This document shows, piece after piece, positions 1 to 7,120 of a DNA stretch of 64,000 nucleotides. The notes below the pieces were generated by a model. It was given only the letters and a program-made list of their open reading frames with translations. It was not told where the DNA came from and made no database searches. A program made the position numbers and the translations under genes. This DNA is from DATBRC01 sp036560485 (lineage in GTDB: Bacteria > Pseudomonadota > Gammaproteobacteria > Burkholderiales > Burkholderiaceae_D). The stretch spans positions 6,029-70,028 of the forward strand of contig DATBRC010000023.1 of assembly GCA_036560485.1 (NCBI GenBank). Reading direction: 5' to 3'. Each line of letters opens with the position of its first letter. Within the stretch, counting starts at the first letter, position 1.

Positions 1-218
1 TAACCTGCAAGGCGAGCAGCATATTCGCAGTATTTGTCGCTATTCCATTTGTCATCGCAGCTCTTACCTTGATTAAGACGCATGCGTTTGCAGGTGGCGT
101 CATGCTTTTATTTTCTTCAGCGCTTATGTTTTGGACGGTACGGGAAACATATCGCCGGGAGCAAGTTCGATCGAAACTTGAAGAATTGGTAAATCAGACT
201 TTAAATAAGCGAAAGTAG
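1..218 (+). CDS. C-terminal part of a small membrane protein (cassette ORF, cut by window edge)
   Basis: An open frame runs from the window edge (first full codon at 3) to TAG at 216-218, giving 71 residues with no start in view. It shows two hydrophobic stretches, roughly residues 6-22 and 29-47, then a basic, charged tail rich in Arg, Lys and Glu. This suggests a small inner-membrane protein with a cytoplasmic C-terminus. It ends 27 bases before an attC-like site, so it is probably the gene of an integron cassette whose 5' part lies outside the window. The family is not recognised and no function is proposed. Confidence 0.6.
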   Translation, partial: TCKASSIFAVFVAIPFVIAALTLIKTHAFAGGVMLLFSSALMFWTVRETYRREQVRSKLEELVNQTLNKRK

Positions 219-244
219 AGAACATTGAAAATGTATACGGTTAT

Positions 245-301
245 TTTTAACTTGTCGTTCGACACCGCCGCACAAATGCGCTGGTCAACTCTGCGTTAGA
301 T
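245..301 (+). repeat. attC-like recombination site 1
   Basis: The inverse core TTTTAAC (245-251) and the core GTTAGAT (295-301, matching GTTRRRY) lie 57 bases apart. The inner arms are imperfectly complementary. This is the architecture of an integron attC site and it separates two same-strand ORFs. The first base of the inverse core departs from the RYYYAAC consensus. Confidence 0.72.
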
Positions 302-317
302 TCTTAAGGAGATAGAC

Positions 318-788
318 TTGAAACTTCCATTATTTTTGGCATCGACCATCGTTGCCGCCCTATTTTTCATTGCTAATCCTCAGGTTGCTATGGCGGCAGA
401 CGCGCCAAAGATAGCATTTTCGACGAAGTTCGGTGGCGTGGATTTTCTCTTTACGGAGGAAGTTGATCGACATGCGCAGGCTGACGGAAGCAATTTTCAA
501 TCAGCTATTCGTGAAGTTGGTTTTGAATTGATCTCGGGGGTCGGTAATGCTGCCAAGGCTACGCCAGGCGTACAGGCACTGTTAATTGATAGAATTAAAT
601 TCAAAGAATCTAAATCCCTAGTGGTTCTTGGTTTGATCGCGGACGGTAAATTTTTGTCCCTGAATTTCAACGGCAAGCCACAGAGCACAGCGCTAGAAAA
701 ATTCATGAGTGGCCTGGAACAAAATCACGTTACCTCGCTACGTTCGGCCGACACTGCAGGTGTCGAATTATTTATCTCGTCGAAATGA
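318..788 (+). CDS. Cassette ORF: exported protein of unknown function
   Basis: This 156-residue protein has a clear signal peptide: basic Met-Lys, a hydrophobic core at residues 4-22 and likely cleavage after Ala-Met-Ala near residue 26. The mature part is a small soluble domain with an alternating hydrophobic pattern (for example residues 99-115) and no recognised motif or cysteines. The start is TTG at 318, chosen because AAGGAGAT sits five bases upstream. It lies 16 bases after one attC core and ends 4 bases before the next inverse core, which is typical cassette geometry. A periplasmic location is inferred; the function is unknown. Confidence 0.72.
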   Translation: MKLPLFLASTIVAALFFIANPQVAMAADAPKIAFSTKFGGVDFLFTEEVDRHAQADGSNFQSAIREVGFELISGVGNAAKATPGVQALLIDRIKFKESKSLVVLGLIADGKFLSLNFNGKPQSTALEKFMSGLEQNHVTSLRSADTAGVELFISSK

Positions 789-792
789 AGGA

Positions 793-882
793 ACCTAACA
801 GGACGGTCGACACGGAGTCGCCGATGACGACTTCACTTTTATTTACACCTATGGCGGCGACCCCGTCACCTCGACGTTAGCT
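793..882 (+). repeat. attC-like recombination site 2
   Basis: The inverse core ACCTAAC (793-799, RYYYAAC) pairs with the core GTTAGCT at 876-882. The arms GTCGACACGG-AGTCGCC and GGCGACCCCGTCACCTCGAC are extensively complementary around a variable centre. At 90 bases it is the longest of the five sites. The core deviates from GTTRRRY at one base. Confidence 0.72.
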
Positions 883-895
883 ATAAGGCAAACAT

Positions 896-1279
896 ATGGC
901 AAAAGAGAATATTGAAAAGTTAAATGCGCTTTTATCCGAATGGGATGGGTGTGTAGCTTCAATCAATTCAATGCTTCTTCCCGATGAACAACATTTCGTA
1001 ATCTCTATCGTAAGGCCGGGCAGCGTCTTGTTAGAACATTTAAAAGGAATAGGCTGCGTAGGGGTAACATTATTTTGTTGTGGCTTTATTTCTGGGCCGA
1101 CGATATGGGCACATTGCAAGCTTCGCAGCCGCAAAGCTATCTTCAAAAATGAATATTGGTCTCCTGGAGAAGACATCAATGGTTATGAGTTATTCGATGA
1201 AGAGGCTAAATTTACTATGCATTGTTATGACAACATTCGTTATGGTAATGAAGGGGCATATGTCCGCGATCCTTCTTAA
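896..1279 (+). CDS. Cassette ORF of unknown function
   Basis: This 127-residue protein begins with ATG 13 bases after the attC core; AAGG at 885-888 is a plausible ribosome site. The N-terminal 25 residues are charged and helical, the middle (about residues 50-72) is hydrophobic with Cys-Cys and several glycines, and the tail is acidic and aromatic. No family is recognised. The middle segment could be a single membrane-associated helix. It is flanked on both sides by attC-like sites and is read in the array direction, as cassette genes are. Confidence 0.65.
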   Translation: MAKENIEKLNALLSEWDGCVASINSMLLPDEQHFVISIVRPGSVLLEHLKGIGCVGVTLFCCGFISGPTIWAHCKLRSRKAIFKNEYWSPGEDINGYELFDEEAKFTMHCYDNIRYGNEGAYVRDPS

Positions 1280-1284
1280 ATTAA

Positions 1285-1338
1285 AGCTAACATGACATTG
1301 GACTCAGACAGTTCTGCTGGTCAATTTAATCGTTAGGC
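1285..1338 (+). repeat. attC-like recombination site 3
   Basis: The inverse core AGCTAAC (1285-1291) and the canonical core GTTAGGC (1332-1338) are 54 bases apart. The intervening arms pair imperfectly (CAGACAG against CTGCTGG). This core is a textbook attC right-hand core. Confidence 0.75.
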
Positions 1339-1344
1339 GACTCT

Positions 1345-1602
1345 ATGAATGTCGATCAAGCTGCGCGGAAAATCCTCATTGAGCTTCGTGCAAAAGTTGA
1401 GGCCGGAAAAGACGGAGCGATCTATGGAGATCGTGCGAGAGCACTACAAGACATAGATGCATTGCTCACTGAACCGTCAACGTATCGCGTAAAGCTTTTG
1501 CTGTTGCCAACAGCTAATTTGCAGGAATTGTCGGTTGAGAATGGGTGGGGAGCTGAATTCAATGGACTCGCCTCTCAGCTCGAACGTGTGCTGGGATTTT
1601 AA
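1345..1602 (+). CDS. Cassette ORF: small protein of unknown function
   Basis: This 85-residue protein starts with ATG seven bases after an attC core and ends 19 bases before the next inverse core. It appears soluble and mostly helical, with a charged N-terminal helix (residues 4-20), no cysteine and no signal peptide. No clear Shine-Dalgarno sequence is present; translation would rely on the cassette junction itself, as seen in many promoterless cassettes. The family is not recognised. Its status as a gene rests on cassette geometry and a clean open frame. Confidence 0.6.
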   Translation: MNVDQAARKILIELRAKVEAGKDGAIYGDRARALQDIDALLTEPSTYRVKLLLLPTANLQELSVENGWGAEFNGLASQLERVLGF

Positions 1603-1621
1603 CGATGTTCGACAACGCTAC

Positions 1622-1682
1622 GCCTAACCCATCCATCGAGATGGGCTCGCCTATTGGCGGCCTCTCATGTCAAACGTTAGGA
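1622..1682 (+). repeat. attC-like recombination site 4
   Basis: The inverse core GCCTAAC (1622-1628) matches RYYYAAC exactly. The core GTTAGGA (1676-1682) deviates only in the last base. Partly complementary arms fold between them (GAGATGGGC against GGCCTCTCATG). Total length is 61 bases. Confidence 0.78.
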
Positions 1683-1692
1683 TGCAGAAAAA

Positions 1693-2091
1693 ATGGTTAT
1701 CTTAGAACTGAAAGCATTACTGGACTTATTCGATGAACATGTACCCGATCGTGAATCGAATAGATTGGTATGGAAGCTCTGTGATAACCGTAAGAAATGG
1801 ATGGAAGCGCATGATCTGCATTCCGTATTGAGAGAGCGGAATCTTATAGCGATTAAAGAGGGAGATAAAGTTCGCGAATGTCAATACTGCTTCGAAGAGG
1901 TGGTTGCTGCAACACTTTTCAACCTTACTTACCCTGAAGCTCCGTTTGACCCTGATACTCCCTACTGGATAATTAAGAATGCGCTTGCTTTGGCAAAGAA
2001 AGTCGGTATTCCAGTTGAAGCAGTCGCTGGCATAGTTGCGCCTAACACGGCGGTCAACACCGAGTCGCTTTCGGCGCCCCGGTTACCTTAG
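1693..2091 (+). CDS. Cassette ORF of unknown function, running into attC
   Basis: This 132-residue ORF starts at ATG 11 bases after an attC core. It is acidic and helical, without a signal peptide, and carries a Cys-x-x-Cys pair near residue 57. Its last 16 codons lie inside the following attC site, which is common for cassette genes whose stop codon falls in the recombination site. No family is recognised with confidence; it resembles small cytoplasmic immunity-type or DUF proteins only in general composition. Unknown function. Confidence 0.65.
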   Translation: MVILELKALLDLFDEHVPDRESNRLVWKLCDNRKKWMEAHDLHSVLRERNLIAIKEGDKVRECQYCFEEVVAATLFNLTYPEAPFDPDTPYWIIKNALALAKKVGIPVEAVAGIVAPNTAVNTESLSAPRLP

Positions 2092-2099
2092 CGTTAAGC
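2040..2099 (+). repeat. attC-like recombination site 5 (last in array)
   Basis: The inverse core GCCTAAC (2040-2046) and the core GTTAAGC (2093-2099) both match the consensus exactly. The inner arms GGCGGTCAACACCG and CCCCGGTTACC pair imperfectly. No further attC-like site is seen downstream, so this probably marks the distal end of the array. Confidence 0.78.
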
Positions 2100-2266
2100 T
2101 TTCGCGAACGTCCGCTTTTCAATTAAGGCTACTTCGGCTTTGGGCGCATGATGGAACGGCGGCAATCGCTGCAAAGCTGCCGGTGAAACGTCGTCGCCTC
2201 ACCGGCAGGAATTGGCCGATAGCAGTCATTTAGTCTATCCATTCACTTTTCCACTATGCCAAGCTC
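2100..2266. other. Non-coding stretch after the array
   Basis: No credible gene is seen. It contains GC-rich inverted motifs (GCTGCCGGTGAAACG and CTCACCGGCAGG, about 2177-2210) that can form a hairpin. With the following gene fragments it reads as decayed DNA at the array boundary. Confidence 0.5.
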
Positions 2267-2450
2267 CATATTGCGTTCAATACCTCGGTCAGTTTTGTCA
2301 GCAATACCAACTGGCAAAGCCATAGCGGTGACTCGACGATGAGCTATTGGGCATAGATGCTGCCTTTGACCGGACAGAATTTCTTTTCTGCTACAGCCGG
2401 AATCGCTGTCGCGTTTGCATTGATTCGCGGGTTTAGCTCTCGCTCAAGCA
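2267..2450 (+). pseudogene. kdpA: Fragment of kdpA (potassium-transporting ATPase subunit A)
   Basis: In one frame the DNA encodes a recognisable internal KdpA segment: AFNTSVSFVSNTNWQ, then SGDSTMSYWA, an in-frame TAG at 2354-2356, then GQNFFSATAGIAVAFALIRGF. This is the selectivity-filter region conserved in KdpA (family knowledge: AFNTAVSFVTNTNWQ and FSAATGIAV-FALIRGFAR). Similarity ends near 2450. No other Kdp sequence is nearby, so this is a short relic of about 60 codons from a protein of more than 550 residues. Confidence 0.85.
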
Positions 2451-2520
2451 GTCCCGTATCGGAACGCGAGGTTTCGATGGTGATCATGTCGGCATCCATA
2501 TCGACGATCCACAAAAAGTT
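2437..2520 (-). pseudogene. metE: Fragment of metE (cobalamin-independent methionine synthase)
   Basis: On the minus strand the segment reads DMDADMITIETSRSD followed by a short acidic run. This matches the MetE signature ALDADVITIETSRSDMELL from its C-terminal catalytic domain. Only about 28 codons survive, abutting the kdpA remnant on the opposite strand. It is not a functional gene. Confidence 0.75.
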
Positions 2521-2586
2521 GCAATTTCTCAATAACCCATACACACTCATATTTGGCGAAAATTCGTCATCTTAAGAAGAGTAACT

Positions 2587-3009
2587 ATGCGAGTTATGTT
2601 TTTGACTACGCTCGGCTTTATCGTACTGATTGCAACCGGGTGGATATCCGAGTTCATTACGTTCCAAGGTGAGCGTACGATCTATACGGCCGACTGCGCG
2701 AATGGGAATTGGCTAGCAAACCAATGCAGCGGGATGGTTATCGCTGGCAAACGATATCGCTTTCGTGCGTTAAAAGCACATCGGGAAGTGTTATTCTGGG
2801 TAGCCGGCTCGAACGACCCATCAGCGAAATTCAGCGACTGCGTGATTCTTAATGGTAGAAATTGGAGCTGTAAACCTAACGCCGATTTGAAATACACGAT
2901 TACGCGAGAAATGGCTGGTGGCAGTCCAGTCCCCGATACATCAGGCGTCGCCCGCCCGTTTCATCAAATTACTAAATGGGAATGGCTGTACCTGCACTGG
3001 TTCAGATAA
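2587..3009 (+). CDS. Membrane-anchored protein of unknown function
   Basis: This 140-residue protein starts with one hydrophobic helix (residues 4-21) that could be a membrane anchor or uncleaved signal. An exported domain follows with four cysteines (about residues 37, 47, 80 and 91) that could form two disulfides. AAGAAGAG precedes the ATG at a suitable distance. The family is not recognised. It lies just right of the kdpA/metE remnants and left of the repeat-bounded island, and stands alone transcriptionally. A periplasm-facing location is inferred. Confidence 0.6.
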   Translation: MRVMFLTTLGFIVLIATGWISEFITFQGERTIYTADCANGNWLANQCSGMVIAGKRYRFRALKAHREVLFWVAGSNDPSAKFSDCVILNGRNWSCKPNADLKYTITREMAGGSPVPDTSGVARPFHQITKWEWLYLHWFR

Positions 3010-3070
3010 AAACCTCTCGGTCTTTTTTCAATTGAAGAAAGATGTCTCTAGAGCTATATCTCTGCCATTT

Positions 3071-3120
3071 GGCAAGGATATGTTCCTAAAGCCCGCCTAG
3101 CCTATATATGGTTCTAGTCA
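3071..3120 (+). repeat. Left repeat cluster (two degenerate 22-bp direct repeats)
   Basis: Two degenerate copies of a motif approximating GCCGCCAATATATGGTTCTA occur here: GGCAAGGATATGTTCCTAAA at 3071-3090 and a copy containing TATATGGTTCTAGTCACA at 3104-3121. Related copies lie at 6291-6431, so the motif brackets the 3.1-6.4 kb region. Confidence 0.55.
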
Positions 3121-3246
3121 CAGGTCGCTTCGAAGTTGTTGAAGACAAGCCGTTCGCTTTTTAATCTATTCTTCTTCAGTGGCTGTTACATCGCCATAGA
3201 TGAGCGCCCTATCCCACTAATAGGGGTCTACCGCTTGAGTACATCA

Positions 3247-3489
3247 TCATTCAGGCCGTAGCATTTCCCAAAGCGGCAAATTAACTGCATCTGCCAATTT
3301 TTCCATATTGTCGATCGAGATATTGCGCTCCCCACGTTCAACCTGGCCAATATAAGTGCGATGAAGCTCGGCCATATCAGCCAATACTTCCTGCGATAGT
3401 CCCATTTCCTCGCGCGCATGGCGCAGCACCAATCCAAACCGGACTTTGGCTGGCTGACGCTTCGAAGGCTTTGAGGATCTTGCTTGCAT
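3247..3489 (-). CDS. XRE-family HTH transcriptional regulator
   Basis: This 80-residue protein is essentially one HTH_XRE domain (about residues 18-76). The motif LSQEVLADMAELHRTYIGQVERGERN covers the two helices of the DNA-binding unit. A short basic N-terminal tail (residues 5-15) may contact the DNA backbone. It is divergent from the exported OB-fold gene at 3620, so it may control that gene and the NERD gene behind it. Single-domain regulators of this kind often autoregulate or accompany mobile and defence loci; that role is inference. The family assignment is firm. Confidence 0.88.
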   Translation of the reverse strand: MQARSSKPSKRQPAKVRFGLVLRHAREEMGLSQEVLADMAELHRTYIGQVERGERNISIDNMEKLADAVNLPLWEMLRPE

Positions 3490-3619
3490 CCCCGAAAGAT
3501 CGCCGATTTGATGACTTTGGGTCTACAGAGTTTGAGTAGCATTTATTGGCGATTACGTATAAAATTTGCAATGTTTAAGGGGAACTCTTTGCACGAATTT
3601 ACAAATCAAGGGGGCGAAA

Positions 3620-4498
3620 TTGCTTTATCGTACAAATAAAAAATGGCTGACTGCACTGGCAATAACTCCACTGTTCGCATTGGCAGCGCCTTCCGACAAG
3701 GACATTCTTGACTTGATTGACGCGCGGTCAGCAGGCGCAGAAGTAGCGTATCAATCATCGGATGGCCATATCAAGCAGATAGCCGACGTTAGCAAATGTA
3801 CGAACCTGTCGATGGATGAGCAGTGGCGGCAAATTAATAGATATATCAAGCAAGGCAATGACGACATGGCGCAAGCGGGCGGGTTAGTCGGCGCAAAAGC
3901 GATTGCGGCATGTGCGTTGATCAAAACGAAATATCGCGAGCAAGCATTAAGCAAACGGATTCCCGACTTGGGGCTCGATGGCTGGTCCTCCCAAATCGGC
4001 AGCTTTTTGGCAGCCAGCGTAATCGCCGGCGACAGTGACAAGGAAACGGCCGACCAAGCGATGACGTTTCTCAGCTATGCAAAGGACCATGGTAAACATG
4101 TCGATGACTTGATCAATAGAATCAAATTAAAACTGGGAACAAATGAGCCATCTCAGGATGCTCCCGCGCTCACCGGCACCGCGGTGTCGATTGTCGGCAA
4201 GCTTACGTCGAACTCGTTTTCGTTTGAACAGCAATACCTTGGCAAGGTGATCCAAGCCACCGGTAAAGTTCTCAGTATCTATGGCACGAATGATCGTGTC
4301 ACTGTCAGGATTCTTGGAAATATGACCAAAACGAAGAATCAACTGTCTTTTCGGGATTCCATTGAATGCATCGTCACCAATCAAGAATTTATTTCGAATG
4401 TCGGCAAGCTTTCCGTGGACAAAAATGCGACCGTGCGCGGCACCTATAAAAAGGGAAGTTTCGGCGAAATTGAATTAAAAAATTGCGAAGTGCGGTAA
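3620..4498 (+). CDS. Exported protein with OB-fold-like C-terminal domain
   Basis: A TTG start at 3620 is preferred to the far-upstream ATG because AAGGGGG lies directly upstream and the product then begins with a proper signal peptide (basic start, hydrophobic core LTALAITPLFALA). The mature protein has a helical region of about 150 residues, then a beta-rich domain of about 90 residues (GKVIQATGKVLSIYG, then VTVRILGN and ATVRGTYKKG). This looks like the tRNA_anti-like OB-fold found in periplasmic bacterial proteins. It precedes the NERD gene by 30 bases, so they are probably co-transcribed. The precise role is unknown. Confidence 0.7.
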   Translation: MLYRTNKKWLTALAITPLFALAAPSDKDILDLIDARSAGAEVAYQSSDGHIKQIADVSKCTNLSMDEQWRQINRYIKQGNDDMAQAGGLVGAKAIAACALIKTKYREQALSKRIPDLGLDGWSSQIGSFLAASVIAGDSDKETADQAMTFLSYAKDHGKHVDDLINRIKLKLGTNEPSQDAPALTGTAVSIVGKLTSNSFSFEQQYLGKVIQATGKVLSIYGTNDRVTVRILGNMTKTKNQLSFRDSIECIVTNQEFISNVGKLSVDKNATVRGTYKKGSFGEIELKNCEVR

Positions 4499-4528
4499 CA
4501 CGCAGGCGCAATCAAAAAAGACCATCCG

Positions 4529-5584
4529 ATGAATCACGAAGATCCGTCCTGGAAAATCACCAAGGCGGTGCTGTTTTTCCCAATTCAGCTTGGCTCATTT
4601 TTGGCGACACGAATTTTATGCCCGTTCGATTTTGGCGTCAGTTGGCTGGCAGACTGTTTTAAAGCGAGTGCCTGGATTGGATTGCGTATCGGCATCAATT
4701 GTATCTGGGGCTATTTCAGCTTATCGACACTCTTTTCTGCCACGCAGCTTGCATATGAATTAAACAAGGGGTTCAATGGCCAGTGGGGCATGGCCATCCC
4801 AATGACACTATTCAGTGCCGCGGTCACCAGTGTGTTTGGTCGCTCGCGGCTGGCGGCACTCGAGAGCGACGCAAGTCGAAAACGGTATGACGAGGTCACG
4901 AGTGAGATCGAAAACACGATTCACAATCATCGCCCGGTTGATCCCGACACGGCAAAGCTACGAGCTGGAAAAGAAGCCGAAGACTATGTACAAGCGTTAA
5001 TCGATTCTTATGTGCAAAACAATCCGACACACCAGGCGCTACACAACAAGCTGTTCGTATTTAACGCCGGCATGCCAAACGAATATTCTGCTGAAGTCGA
5101 TCATCTGTTAATCACACAACGCAACCTCTTTTTGATCGAGACCAAATACAAATCAGGAACCATTCATGCGGTGCATGACGCGAAAGAATGGCGCACCGTT
5201 TCACATGCAAATGACGATGGACAACAACGATCTGGCGAAATGCGCAACGCGTTGCTGCAAGCTAAAAACACCGCGAAGGTGCTGACCAGGGAATTCTCTC
5301 TTCCGACAAAAATCATTCCGATCGTTGCCATTTATGGCAATGATGTTTCCATCGTCAATGGGCCAAGCAACGTGGTCGCAGCAGATAAACTGATTGATGT
5401 CATTACGATGTTTGAGCGTCATGCAAATGGGAATACCGACCTGGACGTAGAAGACATCGCCACTACGTTGCTGGGCCAGTGCAGCAGAGATCCTGCAGCG
5501 CTGGAAAAACACAAGGCATGTGCGCAAGGCAAAGGCGAACAACGGGAAATCGAACAGTTCGTTCAGAATGCTTCCATTGAATAA
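4529..5584 (+). CDS. Membrane-anchored NERD-domain nuclease-like protein
   Basis: This 351-residue protein has two or three hydrophobic segments in its first 105 residues (about 11-30, 48-66 and 84-102), then a cytoplasmic NERD domain from about 150 to 300. The PD-(D/E)xK-type core is visible: E189-x-D191 in EVDHLLIT, then E204-x-K206 in LIETKYKSG, with a downstream Gln in LLQAK. NERD domains are predicted nucleases or nucleic-acid-processing modules. It follows the exported OB-fold protein on the same strand. A broken copy of its last codons occurs at 6185-6235. Nuclease fold is well supported; the substrate is unknown. Confidence 0.83.
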   Translation: MNHEDPSWKITKAVLFFPIQLGSFLATRILCPFDFGVSWLADCFKASAWIGLRIGINCIWGYFSLSTLFSATQLAYELNKGFNGQWGMAIPMTLFSAAVTSVFGRSRLAALESDASRKRYDEVTSEIENTIHNHRPVDPDTAKLRAGKEAEDYVQALIDSYVQNNPTHQALHNKLFVFNAGMPNEYSAEVDHLLITQRNLFLIETKYKSGTIHAVHDAKEWRTVSHANDDGQQRSGEMRNALLQAKNTAKVLTREFSLPTKIIPIVAIYGNDVSIVNGPSNVVAADKLIDVITMFERHANGNTDLDVEDIATTLLGQCSRDPAALEKHKACAQGKGEQREIEQFVQNASIE

Positions 5585-5683
5585 ATTACATAGCTAATTT
5601 TTACGTCAATACAAATCAAAATAACAAATAGACCACCCAATATTTGTTTCAGTTTTAGCGTCAACGAAAAGGTGACCAAAACT

Positions 5684-6142
5684 ATGATTACGAGAAAATA
5701 CGGAAGTAAATTTGCCCGTCATCCATATAGTCTTTCACTAAACAGTCCCCTTTGGCGCTGTCTGATCTTGGAATTGAGTACACCTTTTTTCCTCATAAAA
5801 TATGCAGAATTCGATGCGCAAAGCTGGCTGGGCGAAACGGCTATCTATGGCGAAGTGGAGGCTCTTTTACATTTTAGCGATGCCAAATCGCATACAACGC
5901 ACAGGCAAATTGAGCAAATAGCACTGATTACTTCTTCAAAGCGCAAACATGGCGGTGGATGGCATATCCAAAATATTAAAGAAATCTGGGCAGGCGAAAC
6001 CATGGAATCCAAACATCAGGTCGTCAAATTCGTGACGAATTCCGGAAAGAGCTATTTTTCTGGCTCCATTAATAACGAAGAAGCGGATCTAAAAATGGTA
6101 TTTCCCGTTTCCATACCCGACATATCTAAATCCAATGAATGA
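5684..6142 (+). CDS. Protein of unknown function in the NERD island
   Basis: About 152 residues from ATG 5684; the alternative GTG at 5672 is less likely because AAAGGTG is well placed for the ATG. There is no signal peptide. The protein is a mixed alpha/beta soluble domain with several aromatic residues, and a C-terminal part of alternating polar and hydrophobic character that suggests beta-strands. No known motif is recognised. It lies between the intact NERD gene and a decayed second NERD tail, suggesting it sits between the arms of an old tandem duplication or arrived as an insertion. Confidence 0.55.
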   Translation: MITRKYGSKFARHPYSLSLNSPLWRCLILELSTPFFLIKYAEFDAQSWLGETAIYGEVEALLHFSDAKSHTTHRQIEQIALITSSKRKHGGGWHIQNIKEIWAGETMESKHQVVKFVTNSGKSYFSGSINNEEADLKMVFPVSIPDISKSNE

Positions 6143-6184
6143 CTCAGATTTTCATAGGCAATGTTATTGGGGATCACAAAATAA

Positions 6185-6235
6185 GGCACCTAACGAGAAA
6201 CCGAACGATTCGTTCAGAATACGTCGATTGACTGA
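6185..6235 (+). pseudogene. Degenerate duplicate of the NERD gene 3' end
   Basis: In frame the segment reads G-T-stop-R-E-T-E-R-F-V-Q-N-T-S-I-D-stop, matching the C-terminus of the intact NERD protein (GEQREIEQFVQNASIE). DNA similarity extends past the stop to the shared AATTACA. An internal stop and no upstream coding sequence show that it is a remnant. Confidence 0.72.
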
Positions 6236-6290
6236 ATTACAAAGAGATTTCTGGTTTCGGTACGAAGAGATACAGTAGTTGCTGGTTCGT

Positions 6291-6431
6291 GCCGCCATTA
6301 TATGGTTCTAAACCGTAAATCGCCGCCAAGATATGCTACTAACTTGGCGAAAAACACAGCGTAAAACGAGCGTAAATTGGGCGAAAGCCGCCAATATATG
6401 CTTCTAAAGGCCGCCAATATATGGTACTAGT
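6291..6431 (+). repeat. Right repeat cluster (four 22-bp direct repeats)
   Basis: Four direct copies of GCCGCCAATATATGSTWCTA begin at 6291, 6322, 6387 and 6410. Spacings are irregular (31, 65 and 23 bases start to start). The second copy overlaps an inverted repeat CGCCAAG/CTTGGCG (6324-6330, 6343-6349). The last copy shares TATATGGTNCTAGTCACA with the left cluster near 3104-3121. Confidence 0.72.
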
Positions 6432-6463
6432 CACAAATTTAATTTTTAATGTAAATCGGTAGC

Positions 6464-6661
6464 TTATTTGGTCTTGCCATCGTCATCTTGACGACGGGAT
6501 GGCATTTCAGCCCGCAGCTTTTGAAGGTCAGATAGAACGCGGCTCGCAGCAGACCGCGCAACCGCATCTTTGGACGAGAATAATTGATTGGCCGAGCGCA
6601 TGGCGGATTCCAACAGGGTGGAATAAGACACGCGGCGGCGTTCTTTGATAGGTTCGCTCAT
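6464..6661 (-). CDS. Small basic protein of unknown function
   Basis: A 65-residue, strongly charged helical protein (the in-frame ATG at 6673 would add four residues). It starts with Arg/Lys-rich KERRR, has a central helix and ends in an Arg/Asp-rich tail. There is no signal peptide and no recognised family, and no good Shine-Dalgarno for either start. Its 3' end lies 33 bases from the repeat cluster, so it may belong to the same mobile segment. A DNA- or RNA-binding role is possible from charge alone and is only a guess. Confidence 0.4.
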   Translation of the reverse strand: MSEPIKERRRVSYSTLLESAMRSANQLFSSKDAVARSAASRVLSDLQKLRAEMPSRRQDDDGKTK

Positions 6662-6700
6662 ATAAAGAATCATATAGCGAAGTTGGCATTCCGCAAATAG

Positions 6701-7120
6701 TTAATGCTGTTCGTTACAAATTTTTTGAAAATTTTTCATGATGTCGCGCCACGTAATAATGCCGACAGGAACGTTTTTGTTATCGACAATCGGGATGCAG
6801 GAAATTCGGTGGTTATTAAAAATGTTAACTGCATCGTTGATGCTTGCTTCCGGATGCAATGTGATCGGCTTGCGCGTCACAATTTGATGTACTTTCTTTT
6901 TGAGAGTATCCAGGTCTTTGACGGTGTAGTTGTTGGTGCCGATGTTGGGGCTGATGTGCCGCAGTAAATCACGGTCGGATACCACGCCGAAAAGCTCGCC
7001 TTCTTCCATGACAAGCAGGTGATGGAATTTCGCGTTATCGAAAATATCCTTTACGGCGCCCAGGTTATCATCAAGCCCTACCGAGACCGGGTGTTCACTC
7101 ATTATTTGGCCGACGTTCAT
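6701..7120 (-). CDS. Tandem CBS-domain protein
   Basis: This 139-residue protein consists of two CBS motifs, about residues 5-60 and 74-135. Each has the usual pattern: MSEHPVSVGLDDNLGAV with GVVSDRDLLRH, and TRKPITLHPEASINDAV with GIITWRDIM. Paired CBS domains form a Bateman module that binds adenosine nucleotides and senses energy state. No catalytic domain is attached, so it is probably a stand-alone sensor. The gene is monocistronic; its 5' leader (7121-7200) is AT-rich. The ligand and partner cannot be told from sequence. Confidence 0.88.
   Translation of the reverse strand: MNVGQIMSEHPVSVGLDDNLGAVKDIFDNAKFHHLLVMEEGELFGVVSDRDLLRHISPNIGTNNYTVKDLDTLKKKVHQIVTRKPITLHPEASINDAVNIFNNHRISCIPIVDNKNVPVGIITWRDIMKNFQKICNEQH

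Noticed and set aside
2344..2575. Two overlapping small ORFs (68 and 72 aa) as genes
   Set aside because: Their recognisable parts are internal pieces of MetE and KdpA; the rest is random readthrough.
6291..6431. Direct repeats as a CRISPR array
   Set aside because: Only four copies, degenerate, with gaps of 9, 43 and 1 bases; no cas genes in the window.
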